Origin: an uncultured Massilia sp.
GTDB taxonomy: Bacteria > Pseudomonadota > Gammaproteobacteria > Burkholderiales > Burkholderiaceae_D
Length of the DNA: 64,000 bases
Reading direction: 5' to 3'
Assembly (NCBI RefSeq): GCF_913773735.1
Contig: NZ_CAJYEB010000023.1
Coordinates: forward strand, 124,001 to 188,000
In this document: in pieces, positions 49,091 through 59,570 of the stretch
Position numbering within the stretch: the first letter of the stretch is position 1
Layout of the letters: each line of letters begins with the position of its first letter
Made by a program: the position numbers and the translations under genes
The notes under the pieces: generated by a model
Database searches by the model: none
Told to the model about the DNA's origin: nothing
Seen by the model: only the letters and a program-made list of their open reading frames with translations

Positions 49091-50818
49091 CTATTCGTTG
49101 GTGCAGCCGAGCACTTCTTCGAGGCTGGTGAGTCCTTGCTTGACCTTCATCAGGCCGGAGCGGCGCAGGGAATTGACGCCGTCGGCCTCGGCCTGGGCGG
49201 CGATCTGCATCGCGTTGCCGTGCGCCAGGATCAGGGCCTCGATCGCGGGCGAGATCGGCATCAGCTGGTAGATGCCCACGCGGCCCTTGTAGCCGGAACC
49301 CAGGCAGCGTTCGCAGCCCACCGGGCCGTAGGGTTTCCAGTCGCCTTCCAGGTCGCCGTCGCGGAAACCGGCCGACTTCAGCACGTCGCGGCCGACGTCG
49401 AGCGGCTGCTTGCAGCTGCACAGGCGGCGCGCCAGGCGCTGCGCGGTGATCAGGACGACCGAGGAGGCGATGTTGAACGGCGCCACGCCCATGTTCATCA
49501 GGCGCGTCAGCGTCGACGGCGCGTCGTTGGTGTGCAGCGTCGAGAACACCATGTGGCCGGTCTGCGCGGCCTTGACGGCGATGTCGGCCGTCTCCAGGTC
49601 GCGGATCTCGCCGACCATGATGATGTCCGGGTCCTGGCGCAGGAAGGCCTTCAGCGCGACCGGGAAGGTCAGGCCCGCCTTGTCGTTGACGTTGACCTGG
49701 TTCACGCCGGGCAGGTTGATCTCGGCCGGGTCTTCCGCGGTCGAGATATTGATGCCCGGCTTGTTCAGCAGGTTCAGGCAGCTGTACAGCGATACCGTCT
49801 TGCCGGAGCCGGTCGGTCCCGTCACCAGCACCATGCCGTAGGGGCGGGTGATGGCGTCGATCAGCACGGCCTTCTGCTCGGGCTCGTAGCCGAGCGCGTC
49901 GATGCCCATCTGCGCCTGGGTGGCGTCGAGGATACGCATGACGGTCTTTTCGCCGAACAAGGTCGGCAGCGTGCTGACGCGGAAGTCGATCGTGCGGGTG
50001 GGCGACAGCACCAGGCGCATGCGGCCGTCCTGCGGCACGCGCTTTTCCGAGATGTCGAGCTTGGCCAGCACCTTGATGCGCGAGACCAGTTTATCCCGGA
50101 TGGCCAGCGGCGGCGCCAGGTGGTCGCGCAGCACGCCGTCCACGCGCAGGCGGATCCGGTACTGCTTTTCGTAGGGCTCGAAGTGGATGTCGGACGCGCC
50201 CAGCGTGATCGCGTCCATCAGCACCTTGTTCAGGAAGCGCACGATCGGCGCATCCTCCACCTCGGACGTCGGCGCCTCGGGCGCCTGCGCCTGGGCTTCT
50301 TCCTCGGCGAATTCGATCTCGCCTTCTTCGCCCGCCAGGTCGCTCAAGTCCTGCTCGGCGTTCTTGGCCAGGCCGGCCAGCAGGTTCAAGAGCACGTCGT
50401 GGGCGACGATCACCGGCTCGACCGTGGCCTCGCTCTGGAACTTGATCTGGTCCAGGGCCTGGGCATTGGTCGGGTCGGACAGCGCCACCGACATCTTGTT
50501 GCCGCGCTTGGCCAGCGGCACCACGCGCTGCGCCTGCATCAGCTTGGCGTCGATGGCGTTCGCGGGCAGGGCCTCGGGGCTGAAGGTGGACAGGTCCAGC
50601 AGCGGGTAGCCGAAGGTCTCGGCGCAGAACACCGCCAGGCTGCGGGCATCGATGGCGCCGGAGCCGAGCAGGATGTCGATGAACCCGGTCTTCTCGGCCG
50701 CCGCCTTCTTTTGCAGGCCGTCCGCCTGCGGCAGGGTCAGCCGCCCGGCCTGCAGCAGGGCGCGCGCCAACCCGGGCAACGCCGTGCCTGTGGTGGTGTT
50801 GGGGAGGACTGCTGCCAT
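49091..50818 (-). CDS. pilB: Type IV pilus extension ATPase PilB
   Basis: A 575-residue AAA-type motor that drives pilus assembly. The N-terminal MshEN domain (ALPGLARALLQAGRLTLPQA and following) precedes the ATPase core with Walker A GPTGSGKT, the Asp box, Walker B and His box (EIRDLETADIAVKAAQTGH), and the tetracysteine zinc site (LCSCKQP...GCERCLG). A Glu/Ala-rich linker lies around residues 180-205. ATG at 50818 is chosen for family length; an upstream extension to 50911 is open but weakly supported. Confidence 0.96.
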   Translation of the reverse strand: MAAVLPNTTTGTALPGLARALLQAGRLTLPQADGLQKKAAAEKTGFIDILLGSGAIDARSLAVFCAETFGYPLLDLSTFSPEALPANAIDAKLMQAQRVVPLAKRGNKMSVALSDPTNAQALDQIKFQSEATVEPVIVAHDVLLNLLAGLAKNAEQDLSDLAGEEGEIEFAEEEAQAQAPEAPTSEVEDAPIVRFLNKVLMDAITLGASDIHFEPYEKQYRIRLRVDGVLRDHLAPPLAIRDKLVSRIKVLAKLDISEKRVPQDGRMRLVLSPTRTIDFRVSTLPTLFGEKTVMRILDATQAQMGIDALGYEPEQKAVLIDAITRPYGMVLVTGPTGSGKTVSLYSCLNLLNKPGINISTAEDPAEINLPGVNQVNVNDKAGLTFPVALKAFLRQDPDIIMVGEIRDLETADIAVKAAQTGHMVFSTLHTNDAPSTLTRLMNMGVAPFNIASSVVLITAQRLARRLCSCKQPLDVGRDVLKSAGFRDGDLEGDWKPYGPVGCERCLGSGYKGRVGIYQLMPISPAIEALILAHGNAMQIAAQAEADGVNSLRRSGLMKVKQGLTSLEEVLGCTNE

Positions 50819-51142
50819 ATGATCAAGGTCGGACGGACGACGGGAAGCAGGGCCGGACGGACGGCCCCGTGGGATGCTTCGGATCATGCCCGCAGGCACT
50901 AGATTGGTCAAGTAGTTGGCCTACGGAAAGCGGCATCCATACCACGTAGACGGAATGGCATGCGATGAAATGATGGCAATGCGACATCGATCCTCCTGTC
51001 GGATCGGCGGTCCCGGGCCGGGCCGCCAGCCCGCATTGGACTACGGGCGGACGCGGCGGTTGCGGGCGGGCAGGGGCGGGATGCGGGGGGCGGTGATGTC
51101 GATCATGCGCGCAAGACGGTTAGCGCTGACATCGGATACAGC

Positions 51143-51700
51143 TCAATTCCACCAGTGCGCGGTCGTGCCCGCCTGCGGCAGCCGGGCCTGGCGCGCCGCG
51201 TGCACGATGCCGGCCTGCAACGCCTGTTCGGCATCGTAGATGCGCGAACGGTTCGACAGGAAGGTGCGGATGTCCTCGAAGGCCGGGGCGCCGCGCGTGG
51301 CGTCCTCGAAGATGGCGGCGTAGCGCTCGGCGTCGAAGTCGAGGCAGTCGCGCCATTCCGAGATGCGGGCATGGTCGGCCGCCACCAGGTTGCCGAAGCC
51401 CCAGTGCAGCGGATGGATCAGGAAGCGCGTGCCGGGGCAGGCGTAGCGCTTGCCTCCGGCCAGGAAGATCGGGATGCCCACCGATTCGACGCTGCCCACG
51501 TTCCAGGTGGTCAGCGGCAGCGGCAGCGATTTCAGGAAGAAGTACAGGGCGAAGCCGGCCGTCATGTTGCCGCCCTCGGTCGACATGTGCAGTTCGATCT
51601 CGCTGGCGCCGCTCTGCAGCGCCTGCAGGCACAGGTTGCGCACCGTGCAGGCCGAGGTGGCGTTGATGGGGCCGATGAAATGGACGACATGCAAAGACAT
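51143..51700 (-). CDS. ClpP-like serine protease domain protein
   Basis: A 185-residue protein of the ClpP/crotonase fold. Family marks are VHFIGPINATSA, the strand LHMSTEGGNMTAG, the nucleophile-like Ser73 in VESVGIPIFLAGG, and His96 in FLIHPLHWGFG, positions that match the ClpP Ser and His. It lacks the standard ClpP N-terminal loops and is shorter, like the stand-alone ClpP-like proteins found in many genomes. The GGGAGAAACC ribosome site supports ATG 51700. It is 59 bases downstream of hiuH on the same strand. Confidence 0.7.
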   Translation of the reverse strand: MSLHVVHFIGPINATSACTVRNLCLQALQSGASEIELHMSTEGGNMTAGFALYFFLKSLPLPLTTWNVGSVESVGIPIFLAGGKRYACPGTRFLIHPLHWGFGNLVAADHARISEWRDCLDFDAERYAAIFEDATRGAPAFEDIRTFLSNRSRIYDAEQALQAGIVHAARQARLPQAGTTAHWWN

Positions 51701-51759
51701 GGTTTCTCCCTGGCGGTCGTGCCAAGGATAGCAAGTTTCATCCCATCGGCACGTACGCT

Positions 51760-52125
51760 TCAGCTCCCTCGGTACGTCGAGTACGACCACGGCGTGACGA
51801 CCAGCGGCACGTGGTAGTTCTGGGACGCGTCGGCCACGCCGAAGGCGATCGTCACGCGGTCGACGAAGCGCAGCGCCGGCGCCGGCAGGGCCACGCCCTG
51901 GGCCGCGAAATAGTCGCCGGCGGCGAACACCAGCTCGTAGCGGCCGGCGCGCAGCGCCTCGCCCTCCAGCAGCGGACGGTCGCAGCGGCCGTCCGCATTG
52001 GTGGCGGCGCTGGCCACCAGCGTGCGCGCCTTGCCATCGGCGTCCACCGCATACAGTGCCACCGCCACGCCGGCGGCCGGGCGGCCGTGCGCCGTGTCGA
52101 GCACGTGGGTGCTGAGTTTTCCCAT
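51760..52125 (-). CDS. hiuH: 5-Hydroxyisourate hydrolase
   Basis: A 121-residue transthyretin-like enzyme that opens 5-hydroxyisourate to OHCU in urate catabolism. STHVLDTAHGRPA holds the first catalytic histidine (His7) and the C-terminal NYHVPLVVTPWSYSTYRGS carries the diagnostic YRGS. It is divergent from the PuuE-type allantoinase gene, with a shared 117-base control region. Confidence 0.95.
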   Translation of the reverse strand: MGKLSTHVLDTAHGRPAAGVAVALYAVDADGKARTLVASAATNADGRCDRPLLEGEALRAGRYELVFAAGDYFAAQGVALPAPALRFVDRVTIAFGVADASQNYHVPLVVTPWSYSTYRGS

Positions 52126-52154
52126 CGTCTTTCTTTCCCTCTGTCTATACGTGG

Positions 52155-52185
52155 CGCCTGAACAGGCGTATGCGGGCGATGATAT
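52155..52185. promoter_or_regulatory. Candidate operator region between hiuH and puuE
   Basis: A small palindrome CGCCTG-AA-CAGGCG (52155-52168) and the octamer GATGATAT (52178-52185) lie between the divergent starts. The same octamer occurs twice upstream of xdhA (53214 and 53237), which could mean a shared regulator of the purine genes. Confidence 0.35.
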
Positions 52186-52242
52186 AACGATGTGCAAGCT
52201 GCAATATATGATGGCAACGATACCCACCCTCTACGAGCGCCC

Positions 52243-53202
52243 ATGAACAGCTACGACAATTATCCGCGCGACATGATCGGCTACGGCCGCACTCCGCCCC
52301 ACGCCCGCTGGCCGGGCCAGGCGCGCATCGCCCTGCAGTTCGTGCTCAACTACGAGGAGGGCGGCGAGAACAGCGTCCTGCACGGCGATGCCGGTTCGGA
52401 AACCTTCTTGTCCGAGATCATCGGCGCCCAGTCCTTCCCGATGCGCCACATGAGCATGGAGTCGCTGTACGAATACGGTTCGCGCGCCGGGCTGTGGCGC
52501 GTGCTGCGCCTGTTCGAGGAACGCGGCATGCCGCTGACCGTGTTCGGCGTGGCGATGGCCCTGAAGCGCCATCCGGAAGCGGTGGAGGCGTTCCGCGAAC
52601 TGGGCCACGAGATCGCCTGCCATGGCCTGCGCTGGATCTCCTACCAGCACGTCGACGAGGCCACCGAGCGCGCCCACATGAAGGAAGCGGTCGAGATCAT
52701 CCGCGACCTGGCCGGAGAAGCGCCGCTGGGCTGGTACACGGGGCGCGATTCCCCCAACACGCGCCGGCTGGTGCTGGAGCACGGCGGCTTCGTCTACGAC
52801 GCCGACCACTACGGCGACGACCTGCCGTTCTGGACCGAGGTCGACTTCACCGACGCCAACGGCTGGCATGCCAGGCGCCCGCACCTGGTGGTACCGTACA
52901 CGCTGGACACCAACGACATGCGCTTCGCCGCCATGCAGGGTTTCAATTCGGGCACGCAGTTCTTCGACTACCTGAAGGACGCCTTCGACGTGCTGTACGC
53001 CGAGGGCGACCCGAACGGCCTGGACCGGCCGAAGATGCTGTCGATCGGCCTGCACTGCCGCCTCGCCGGCCGCCCGGCGCGGGCCGCGGCGCTGGCGCGC
53101 TTCCTCGACTACGTGGGGCAGCACAAGCACGTCTGGATCGCGCGCCGCATCGACATCGCCCGTCACTGGCAGGCCGCGCATCCGTTCGGCGCGCCCGATT
53201 AA
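52243..53202 (+). CDS. puuE: PuuE-type allantoinase (polysaccharide deacetylase fold)
   Basis: A 319-residue metal-independent allantoinase of the polysaccharide deacetylase superfamily. It contains YPRDMIGYGR at the N-terminus, LNYEEGGENSVLHGD, and GHEIACHGLRWISY and GWYTGR-DSPNTRRL active-site segments typical of PuuE. It converts allantoin to allantoate. In some bacteria PuuE is fused to OHCU decarboxylase; this protein has no such extension. ATG at 52243 gives the usual start. Confidence 0.92.
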   Translation: MNSYDNYPRDMIGYGRTPPHARWPGQARIALQFVLNYEEGGENSVLHGDAGSETFLSEIIGAQSFPMRHMSMESLYEYGSRAGLWRVLRLFEERGMPLTVFGVAMALKRHPEAVEAFRELGHEIACHGLRWISYQHVDEATERAHMKEAVEIIRDLAGEAPLGWYTGRDSPNTRRLVLEHGGFVYDADHYGDDLPFWTEVDFTDANGWHARRPHLVVPYTLDTNDMRFAAMQGFNSGTQFFDYLKDAFDVLYAEGDPNGLDRPKMLSIGLHCRLAGRPARAAALARFLDYVGQHKHVWIARRIDIARHWQAAHPFGAPD

Positions 53203-53213
53203 TATGCTAAATT

Positions 53214-53249
53214 GATGATATTCAAGATAATCCATCGATGATATCGATG
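53214..53249. promoter_or_regulatory. GATGATAT repeats and palindrome upstream of xdhA
   Basis: GATGATAT at 53214-53221 and 53237-53244; the second lies in CATCGAT-GAT-ATCGATG (53233-53249), a 7-bp inverted repeat with a 3-base centre. The region is AT-rich and within 85 bases of the xdhA start, so it may be an operator or promoter element. Confidence 0.4.
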
Positions 53250-53297
53250 ATGTCCTGCGATGATACCCTCGCAGGCTGTTTTCATGCCGAGGCGACG

Positions 53298-54764
<1,467 letters not shown>

Positions 54765-54774
54765 GGAGAACGCC

Positions 54775-57132
54775 ATGAACGACGCCGGCACCCCCGCGCT
54801 GGACATTCCCGCCACGGACACCGCCGCCTGGACCCAGGTGGGCCGCTCGCGCCCGCACGAGTCGGCGCGCCTGCACGTGCTCGGCCAGGCCGACTACACG
54901 GACGACATCGACGAGGTGCGCGGCACGCTGCACGCGGCGCTGGGCCTGTCGGGCAAGGCGCACGCGCGCATCCTCGACGTCGACCTGGCGGCGGTGCGGG
55001 CCAGCCGCGGCGTGCGCGCCGTCTACACGGCGCGCGACATCCCGGGCACCAACGATTGCGGCCCGATCGTCCACGACGATCCGATCCTGGCCGACGGCCT
55101 GGTGCAGTACGTGGGCCAGCCCGTGTTCATCGTGGTGGCCGATTCCCACGACGCCGCGCGCCGCGCCGCGCGCCTGGCAAACATCACGTACGAGGAACTG
55201 CCGGCCATCCTGACCCCGCAGGCGGCGCGCGCAGCGCAATCGTACGTGCTGCCGCCGATGCGCCTGCGGCGCGGCGACGCCCAGGTCGCATTCGAGCGCG
55301 CGCCGCACCGCGTCAAGGGAGAATTGCACGTCGGCGGCCAGGAACAGTTCTACCTGGAAGGGCAGATCGCCTACGCGATCCCGCAGGAGAACGACGGCAT
55401 GCTGGTGCTGTGCTCGACCCAGCACCCGAGCGAGATGCAGCACGTCGTGGCGCACGCGCTCGGCCTGCATTCGCACCACGTGACGGTCGAGTGCCGGCGC
55501 ATGGGCGGCGGCTTCGGCGGCAAGGAATCGCAGTCGGCGCTGTGGGCGGCCGCCGCATCGGTCGCCGCGCGGCGCAGCGGCCGGCCGGTCAAGCTGCGCG
55601 CGGACCGCGACGACGACATGCTGGTGACGGGCAAGCGCCACTGCTTCCACTACGAGTACGAGGTCGGCTACGACGACGACGGGCGCATCGTCGCGGCGCG
55701 CGTCGACATGGTCAGCCGCGCCGGCTTCTCGGCCGACCTGTCCGGCCCCGTCGCCACGCGCGCCGTCTGCCACTTCGACAACACGTATTACCTGTCCGAC
55801 GTCGACATCCGCGCCGCCTGCGGCAAGACCAACACCCAGTCGAACACGGCGTTCCGCGGCTTCGGCGGGCCGCAGGGCGCGATCGCCATCGAATACGTGC
55901 TCGACGAGATCGCGCGCCACCTGGGCCGCGACGCCCTCGACGTGCGCAAGCTGAACTTCTACGGCAAGACGGATCGCAACGTCACGCCCTACGGCCAGGA
56001 AATCGTCGACAACGTGATCCACGAACTGGTCGACGAGCTGGAAGCGTCCAGCGACTATCGCGCGCGCCGCCAGGCCGTCGAGGCGTTCAACCGGTCCAGC
56101 CCCGTGCTCAAGAAGGGCCTGGCGCTCACGCCAGTGAAGTTCGGGATCGCCTTCAACGTCACGCACCTGAACCAGGCCGGCGCCCTGGTGCACGTCTACG
56201 TGGACGGTTCGATCCTGGTGAACCACGGCGGCACCGAGATGGGGCAGGGCGTCAACACCAAGGTGATGCAGGTGGTGGCGCACGAACTGGGCGTGGACGT
56301 GGCGCGCGTGCGCATCACGGCCACCAATACCGGCAAGGTCGCCAACACCTCGGCCACGGCGGCGTCCACCGGCGCCGACCTGAACGGCAAGGCCGCGCAG
56401 GACGCGGCGCGCCAGATCCGCGACCGGCTGGCCGACTACGCCACCAAGGTGCTGGGCGGCGACGCGGCCGACGTGCGCTTCGCGGCCGATACCGTGTTCG
56501 TGGCCGGCCACGAAGTGCCGTTCGCCGAGCTGGTGGCCAAGGCCTACCTGGCGCGCGTGCAGCTGTGGTCGGACGGCTACTACGCCACGCCGGGCCTGCA
56601 CTGGGACCAGAAGACGATGACCGGCCGGCCGTTCTCGTATTTCGCCTACGGCGCGGCGGTGTCCGAGGTCGTGGTCGACACGCTCACCGGCGAATGGAAG
56701 CTGGTGCGCGCGGACGCGCTGTACGATGCCGGCAACTCCCTGAATCCGGCGCTGGACATCGGCCAGGTCGAAGGCGCCTTCATCCAGGGCATGGGCTGGC
56801 TGACCACCGAGGAATTGTGGTGGGACGCCGCCGGCACGCTCAAGACCCATGCGCCGTCGACCTACAAGATCCCAGGCGTGTCGGACTGCCCCGAGGATTT
56901 CCGCGTGCGCCTGTTCGCCAACCGCAACGTCGAGGATGCGATCCACCGCTCCAAGGCCGTGGGCGAGCCGCCGCTGCTGCTGCCGTTTTCCGTGTTCTTC
57001 GCGATCCGCGACGCGATTTCCAGCGTCGGCGGCCACCGCGTGCAGCCGCCGTTGAACGCGCCGGCCACCTGCGAGGCGATCCTCGACGCCATCACGGCGG
57101 TGCAAGCCGCCGCCGGCGCCGGAGCGCGCTGA
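54775..57132 (+). CDS. xdhB: Xanthine dehydrogenase molybdenum-binding subunit XdhB
   Basis: A 785-residue molybdopterin subunit that hydroxylates hypoxanthine and xanthine to urate. GQADYTDDIDEVRGTLHAALG begins the hammerhead domain; RRMGGGFGGKESQSALWAAAA, FRGFGGPQG and GGTEMGQGVNTK are cofactor-domain motifs, and GEPPLLLPFSVFFAIRDAI contains the catalytic glutamate region. GAGGAGAA precedes the ATG, 10 bases after xdhA. The following xdhC starts one base after the stop. Confidence 0.95.
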   Translation: MNDAGTPALDIPATDTAAWTQVGRSRPHESARLHVLGQADYTDDIDEVRGTLHAALGLSGKAHARILDVDLAAVRASRGVRAVYTARDIPGTNDCGPIVHDDPILADGLVQYVGQPVFIVVADSHDAARRAARLANITYEELPAILTPQAARAAQSYVLPPMRLRRGDAQVAFERAPHRVKGELHVGGQEQFYLEGQIAYAIPQENDGMLVLCSTQHPSEMQHVVAHALGLHSHHVTVECRRMGGGFGGKESQSALWAAAASVAARRSGRPVKLRADRDDDMLVTGKRHCFHYEYEVGYDDDGRIVAARVDMVSRAGFSADLSGPVATRAVCHFDNTYYLSDVDIRAACGKTNTQSNTAFRGFGGPQGAIAIEYVLDEIARHLGRDALDVRKLNFYGKTDRNVTPYGQEIVDNVIHELVDELEASSDYRARRQAVEAFNRSSPVLKKGLALTPVKFGIAFNVTHLNQAGALVHVYVDGSILVNHGGTEMGQGVNTKVMQVVAHELGVDVARVRITATNTGKVANTSATAASTGADLNGKAAQDAARQIRDRLADYATKVLGGDAADVRFAADTVFVAGHEVPFAELVAKAYLARVQLWSDGYYATPGLHWDQKTMTGRPFSYFAYGAAVSEVVVDTLTGEWKLVRADALYDAGNSLNPALDIGQVEGAFIQGMGWLTTEELWWDAAGTLKTHAPSTYKIPGVSDCPEDFRVRLFANRNVEDAIHRSKAVGEPPLLLPFSVFFAIRDAISSVGGHRVQPPLNAPATCEAILDAITAVQAAAGAGAR

Positions 57133-57133
57133 C

Positions 57134-58114
57134 GTGGACGACTGGCTGCACGCGGCGGTGGACACCGCCGTGCTGGTCACGGTCGCCTTCGCGGAAGGCT
57201 CCGCGCCGCGCGAGGCGGGCGCGCGCATGCTGGTCGACGGCAGCCGCCAGTGGGACACGATCGGCGGCGGCCACCTCGAACTGCGCGCCGTGCGGATCGC
57301 GCGCGCCATGCTGGACGCGGGCGAGGAACGCCGGCTGGAACGCTTCCCGCTCGGCCCCAGCCTGGGCCAGTGCTGCGGCGGCGTCGTGCACCTGGCGTTC
57401 GAGCGCGTCGACGCCGGCTACCTGGCCGCATTGGCGCAGCAGCGTGGCGCCGACTGCTGGCGCCTGGTCGCCCTGGATGGCGCGCCCGAGCGCACGCTGC
57501 ATGCGCAGGCGCCCGCTGGCGTCCACGGCGGCGGCACCCGCTTGCTGCGCGACGCCGCCGGCCGGCGCTGGCTGGCCGACCTGGTCGCGGCGCCGCGCCA
57601 CCACCTGATGCTGTTCGGCGCCGGCCACGTCGGCGCCGCCATCGTGCGCGTGCTGGCGGACCTGCCGTGCCGCGTGACCTGGGTCGACGAGCGCGAGGAC
57701 GCGTTCCCGTCCGACGCGCCGCCCAACGTGCGCGTCGAGGCGACCGACGTGCCCGAGGCGCTGGCCGCGCGGGCGCCGGCCGGCACGGGTTTCCTCGTCA
57801 TGACCCACAGCCATGCGCTCGACCAGCGCCTGGCCGAGACGATCCTCAAGCGTGCGGACCCCGGCTGGTTCGGCCTGATAGGATCGGACACGAAACGCCG
57901 GCAGTTCGAGCGCCGCCTGCTGGAGCGCGGCGTCGACCGCGCGCGCCTGGATGCCATGGCCTGCCCGGTGGGCGTGCCCGGCATCGACGGCAAGCAGCCG
58001 GCCGTGGTCGCCGTCGCCGTGGCGGCGCAACTGCTGGCGGTCTGGGAACGGGAGGATGCCGGTGACGGCGCCCGCGTCCCGGACGCCTCCCACGAATCAC
58101 CTGGAAGAACCTGA
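57134..58114 (+). CDS. xdhC: Xanthine dehydrogenase accessory protein XdhC
   Basis: A 326-residue chaperone that inserts the molybdenum cofactor, and probably its sulfur, into xanthine dehydrogenase. It has an N-terminal XdhC/CoxI domain (FAEGSAPREAGARML, GGGHLE, QCCGG) and a C-terminal Rossmann domain with LFGAGHVGAAIVRVL and SHALDQRLAETIL. GTG at 57134. The stop overlaps guaD by one base. It may also serve the PaoABC enzyme, which lacks its own chaperone in this window. Confidence 0.93.
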   Translation: MDDWLHAAVDTAVLVTVAFAEGSAPREAGARMLVDGSRQWDTIGGGHLELRAVRIARAMLDAGEERRLERFPLGPSLGQCCGGVVHLAFERVDAGYLAALAQQRGADCWRLVALDGAPERTLHAQAPAGVHGGGTRLLRDAAGRRWLADLVAAPRHHLMLFGAGHVGAAIVRVLADLPCRVTWVDEREDAFPSDAPPNVRVEATDVPEALAARAPAGTGFLVMTHSHALDQRLAETILKRADPGWFGLIGSDTKRRQFERRLLERGVDRARLDAMACPVGVPGIDGKQPAVVAVAVAAQLLAVWEREDAGDGARVPDASHESPGRT

Positions 58115-59433
58115 TGTCCATCGACACCCGTAAGCTGCAGGCCTACCGCGCGAGCCTGCTGCATTTCCACGCCGATCCGGCGTTTTCCGAGAACGCGCAC
58201 GCCTGGCATGCCGACGGCCTGCTGGTGGTGGACGCGGACGGCCGCGTCGCCGCCGCCGGAGAGTACGCCGCGCTGGCGCCGACGCTGGCGCCGGGCACGC
58301 CCGTGCACGACTGGTCCGGCAAGATCATCGTGCCCGGCTTCATCGACACGCACCTGCACTTCCCGCAGACCGACATGATCGCCTCGCCGGCCCCGGGGCT
58401 GCTGCCGTGGCTGGAGACCTATACCTTCCCGACCGAGGGCAAGTTCGCCGACCCGGTGCACGCGCGCGCCGTGGCCGAGTTCTTCCTCGACGAGCTGCTG
58501 CGCAACGGCACCACCACGGCCGCGGTCTATTGCACCGTGCACAAGGAATCGGTCGACGCGTTCTTCGAAGCGTCCGCCGCGCGCAACCTGCGCATGGCCG
58601 CCGGCAAGGTGCTGATGGACCGCCACTGCCCGGACTTCCTGCGCGACAGCGCCGACATGCGCGACAGCGAGGAGCTCATCCGGCGCTGGCACAAGCGGGG
58701 CCGCGCCATGTACGCGATCACGCCGCGCTTCGCGCCCACGTCGACCGAGGCCCAGCTGGCGGCCACCGGGGAACTGGCGCGCGCTTGGCCCGACACCTAC
58801 ATCCAGACCCACGTGTCGGAAAACAAGGACGAGTGCACCTGGGTGGGCGAGCTGTTCCCGCAGCGGCGCAGCTACCTGCAGGTCTACGAGCACTACGGCC
58901 TGATGCGCCCGCGCGCCCTGTTCGGCCACTGCATCTGGCTCGACGACGCCGACTTCGCGCTGCTGGCCGACACCGGCTCGGCGATCGCGCACTGCCCGAC
59001 CTCGAACCTGTTCCTGGGGAGCGGCCTGTTCGACATGGCCAGCGCCGACGAGGCGAAGGCCCTGCTGTCGCTGGGGACGGACGTGGGGGCGGGCACGTCG
59101 TTCTCGATGTTGCAAACAATGAATGAAGCGTATAAAGTTGCGCGGTTGAAAGGCAGCTACCTTCCGGCCTTGCGCATGTTCTACCTCGCCACGCTGGGCG
59201 CCGCGCGCAGCATGCGGCTCGAGGGCACGATCGGCAATTTCGCCGCCGGCGCCGAAGCCGACTTCATCGTCCTCGATCCGCAGGCCACGCCGCTGCTGGC
59301 GCGCCGCACGGCGCAGTCGGACACGCTCGAGGAAACGCTGTTCGCGCTGGCCCTGCTGGGCGACGACCGCGCCATCCGCGCCACGTATGCGGCCGGCAGG
59401 CTGGTGCATGAGCGGGAAGGGATGCTGGCCTGA
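58114..59433 (+). CDS. guaD: Guanine deaminase
   Basis: A 439-residue amidohydrolase that turns guanine into xanthine. The zinc site is in PGFIDTHLHFPQTD (about residue 77), with further ligands in IQTHVSENKDEC and FGHCIWLDDAD and the catalytic aspartate in LGTDVGAGTSFSMLQ. ATG at 58114 overlaps the xdhC stop by one base, so xdhA, xdhB, xdhC and guaD form one operon from guanine to urate. A palindromic repeat follows. Confidence 0.95.
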   Translation: MSIDTRKLQAYRASLLHFHADPAFSENAHAWHADGLLVVDADGRVAAAGEYAALAPTLAPGTPVHDWSGKIIVPGFIDTHLHFPQTDMIASPAPGLLPWLETYTFPTEGKFADPVHARAVAEFFLDELLRNGTTTAAVYCTVHKESVDAFFEASAARNLRMAAGKVLMDRHCPDFLRDSADMRDSEELIRRWHKRGRAMYAITPRFAPTSTEAQLAATGELARAWPDTYIQTHVSENKDECTWVGELFPQRRSYLQVYEHYGLMRPRALFGHCIWLDDADFALLADTGSAIAHCPTSNLFLGSGLFDMASADEAKALLSLGTDVGAGTSFSMLQTMNEAYKVARLKGSYLPALRMFYLATLGAARSMRLEGTIGNFAAGAEADFIVLDPQATPLLARRTAQSDTLEETLFALALLGDDRAIRATYAAGRLVHEREGMLA

Positions 59434-59449
59434 AGAATCGATAGCGGCG

Positions 59450-59533
59450 CGTCGCCCCGGCGCAGGCCGGGGCCCAATTCCTGCGTTTCGACGGCGCAAG
59501 GAAAATTAGGCCCCGGCCTGCGCCGGGGCGACG
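59450..59533. repeat. REP-like palindromic element after guaD (copy 3)
   Basis: Thirty-base arms (59450-59479 and 59504-59533) are reverse complements with one or two mismatches around a 24-base spacer. The arms match copies at 7310 and 39305. It lies between guaD and the adenosine deaminase-like gene. Confidence 0.85.
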
Positions 59534-59570
59534 TTTTGCGGTATGAATCAACCGACCACCCGGGACCACC

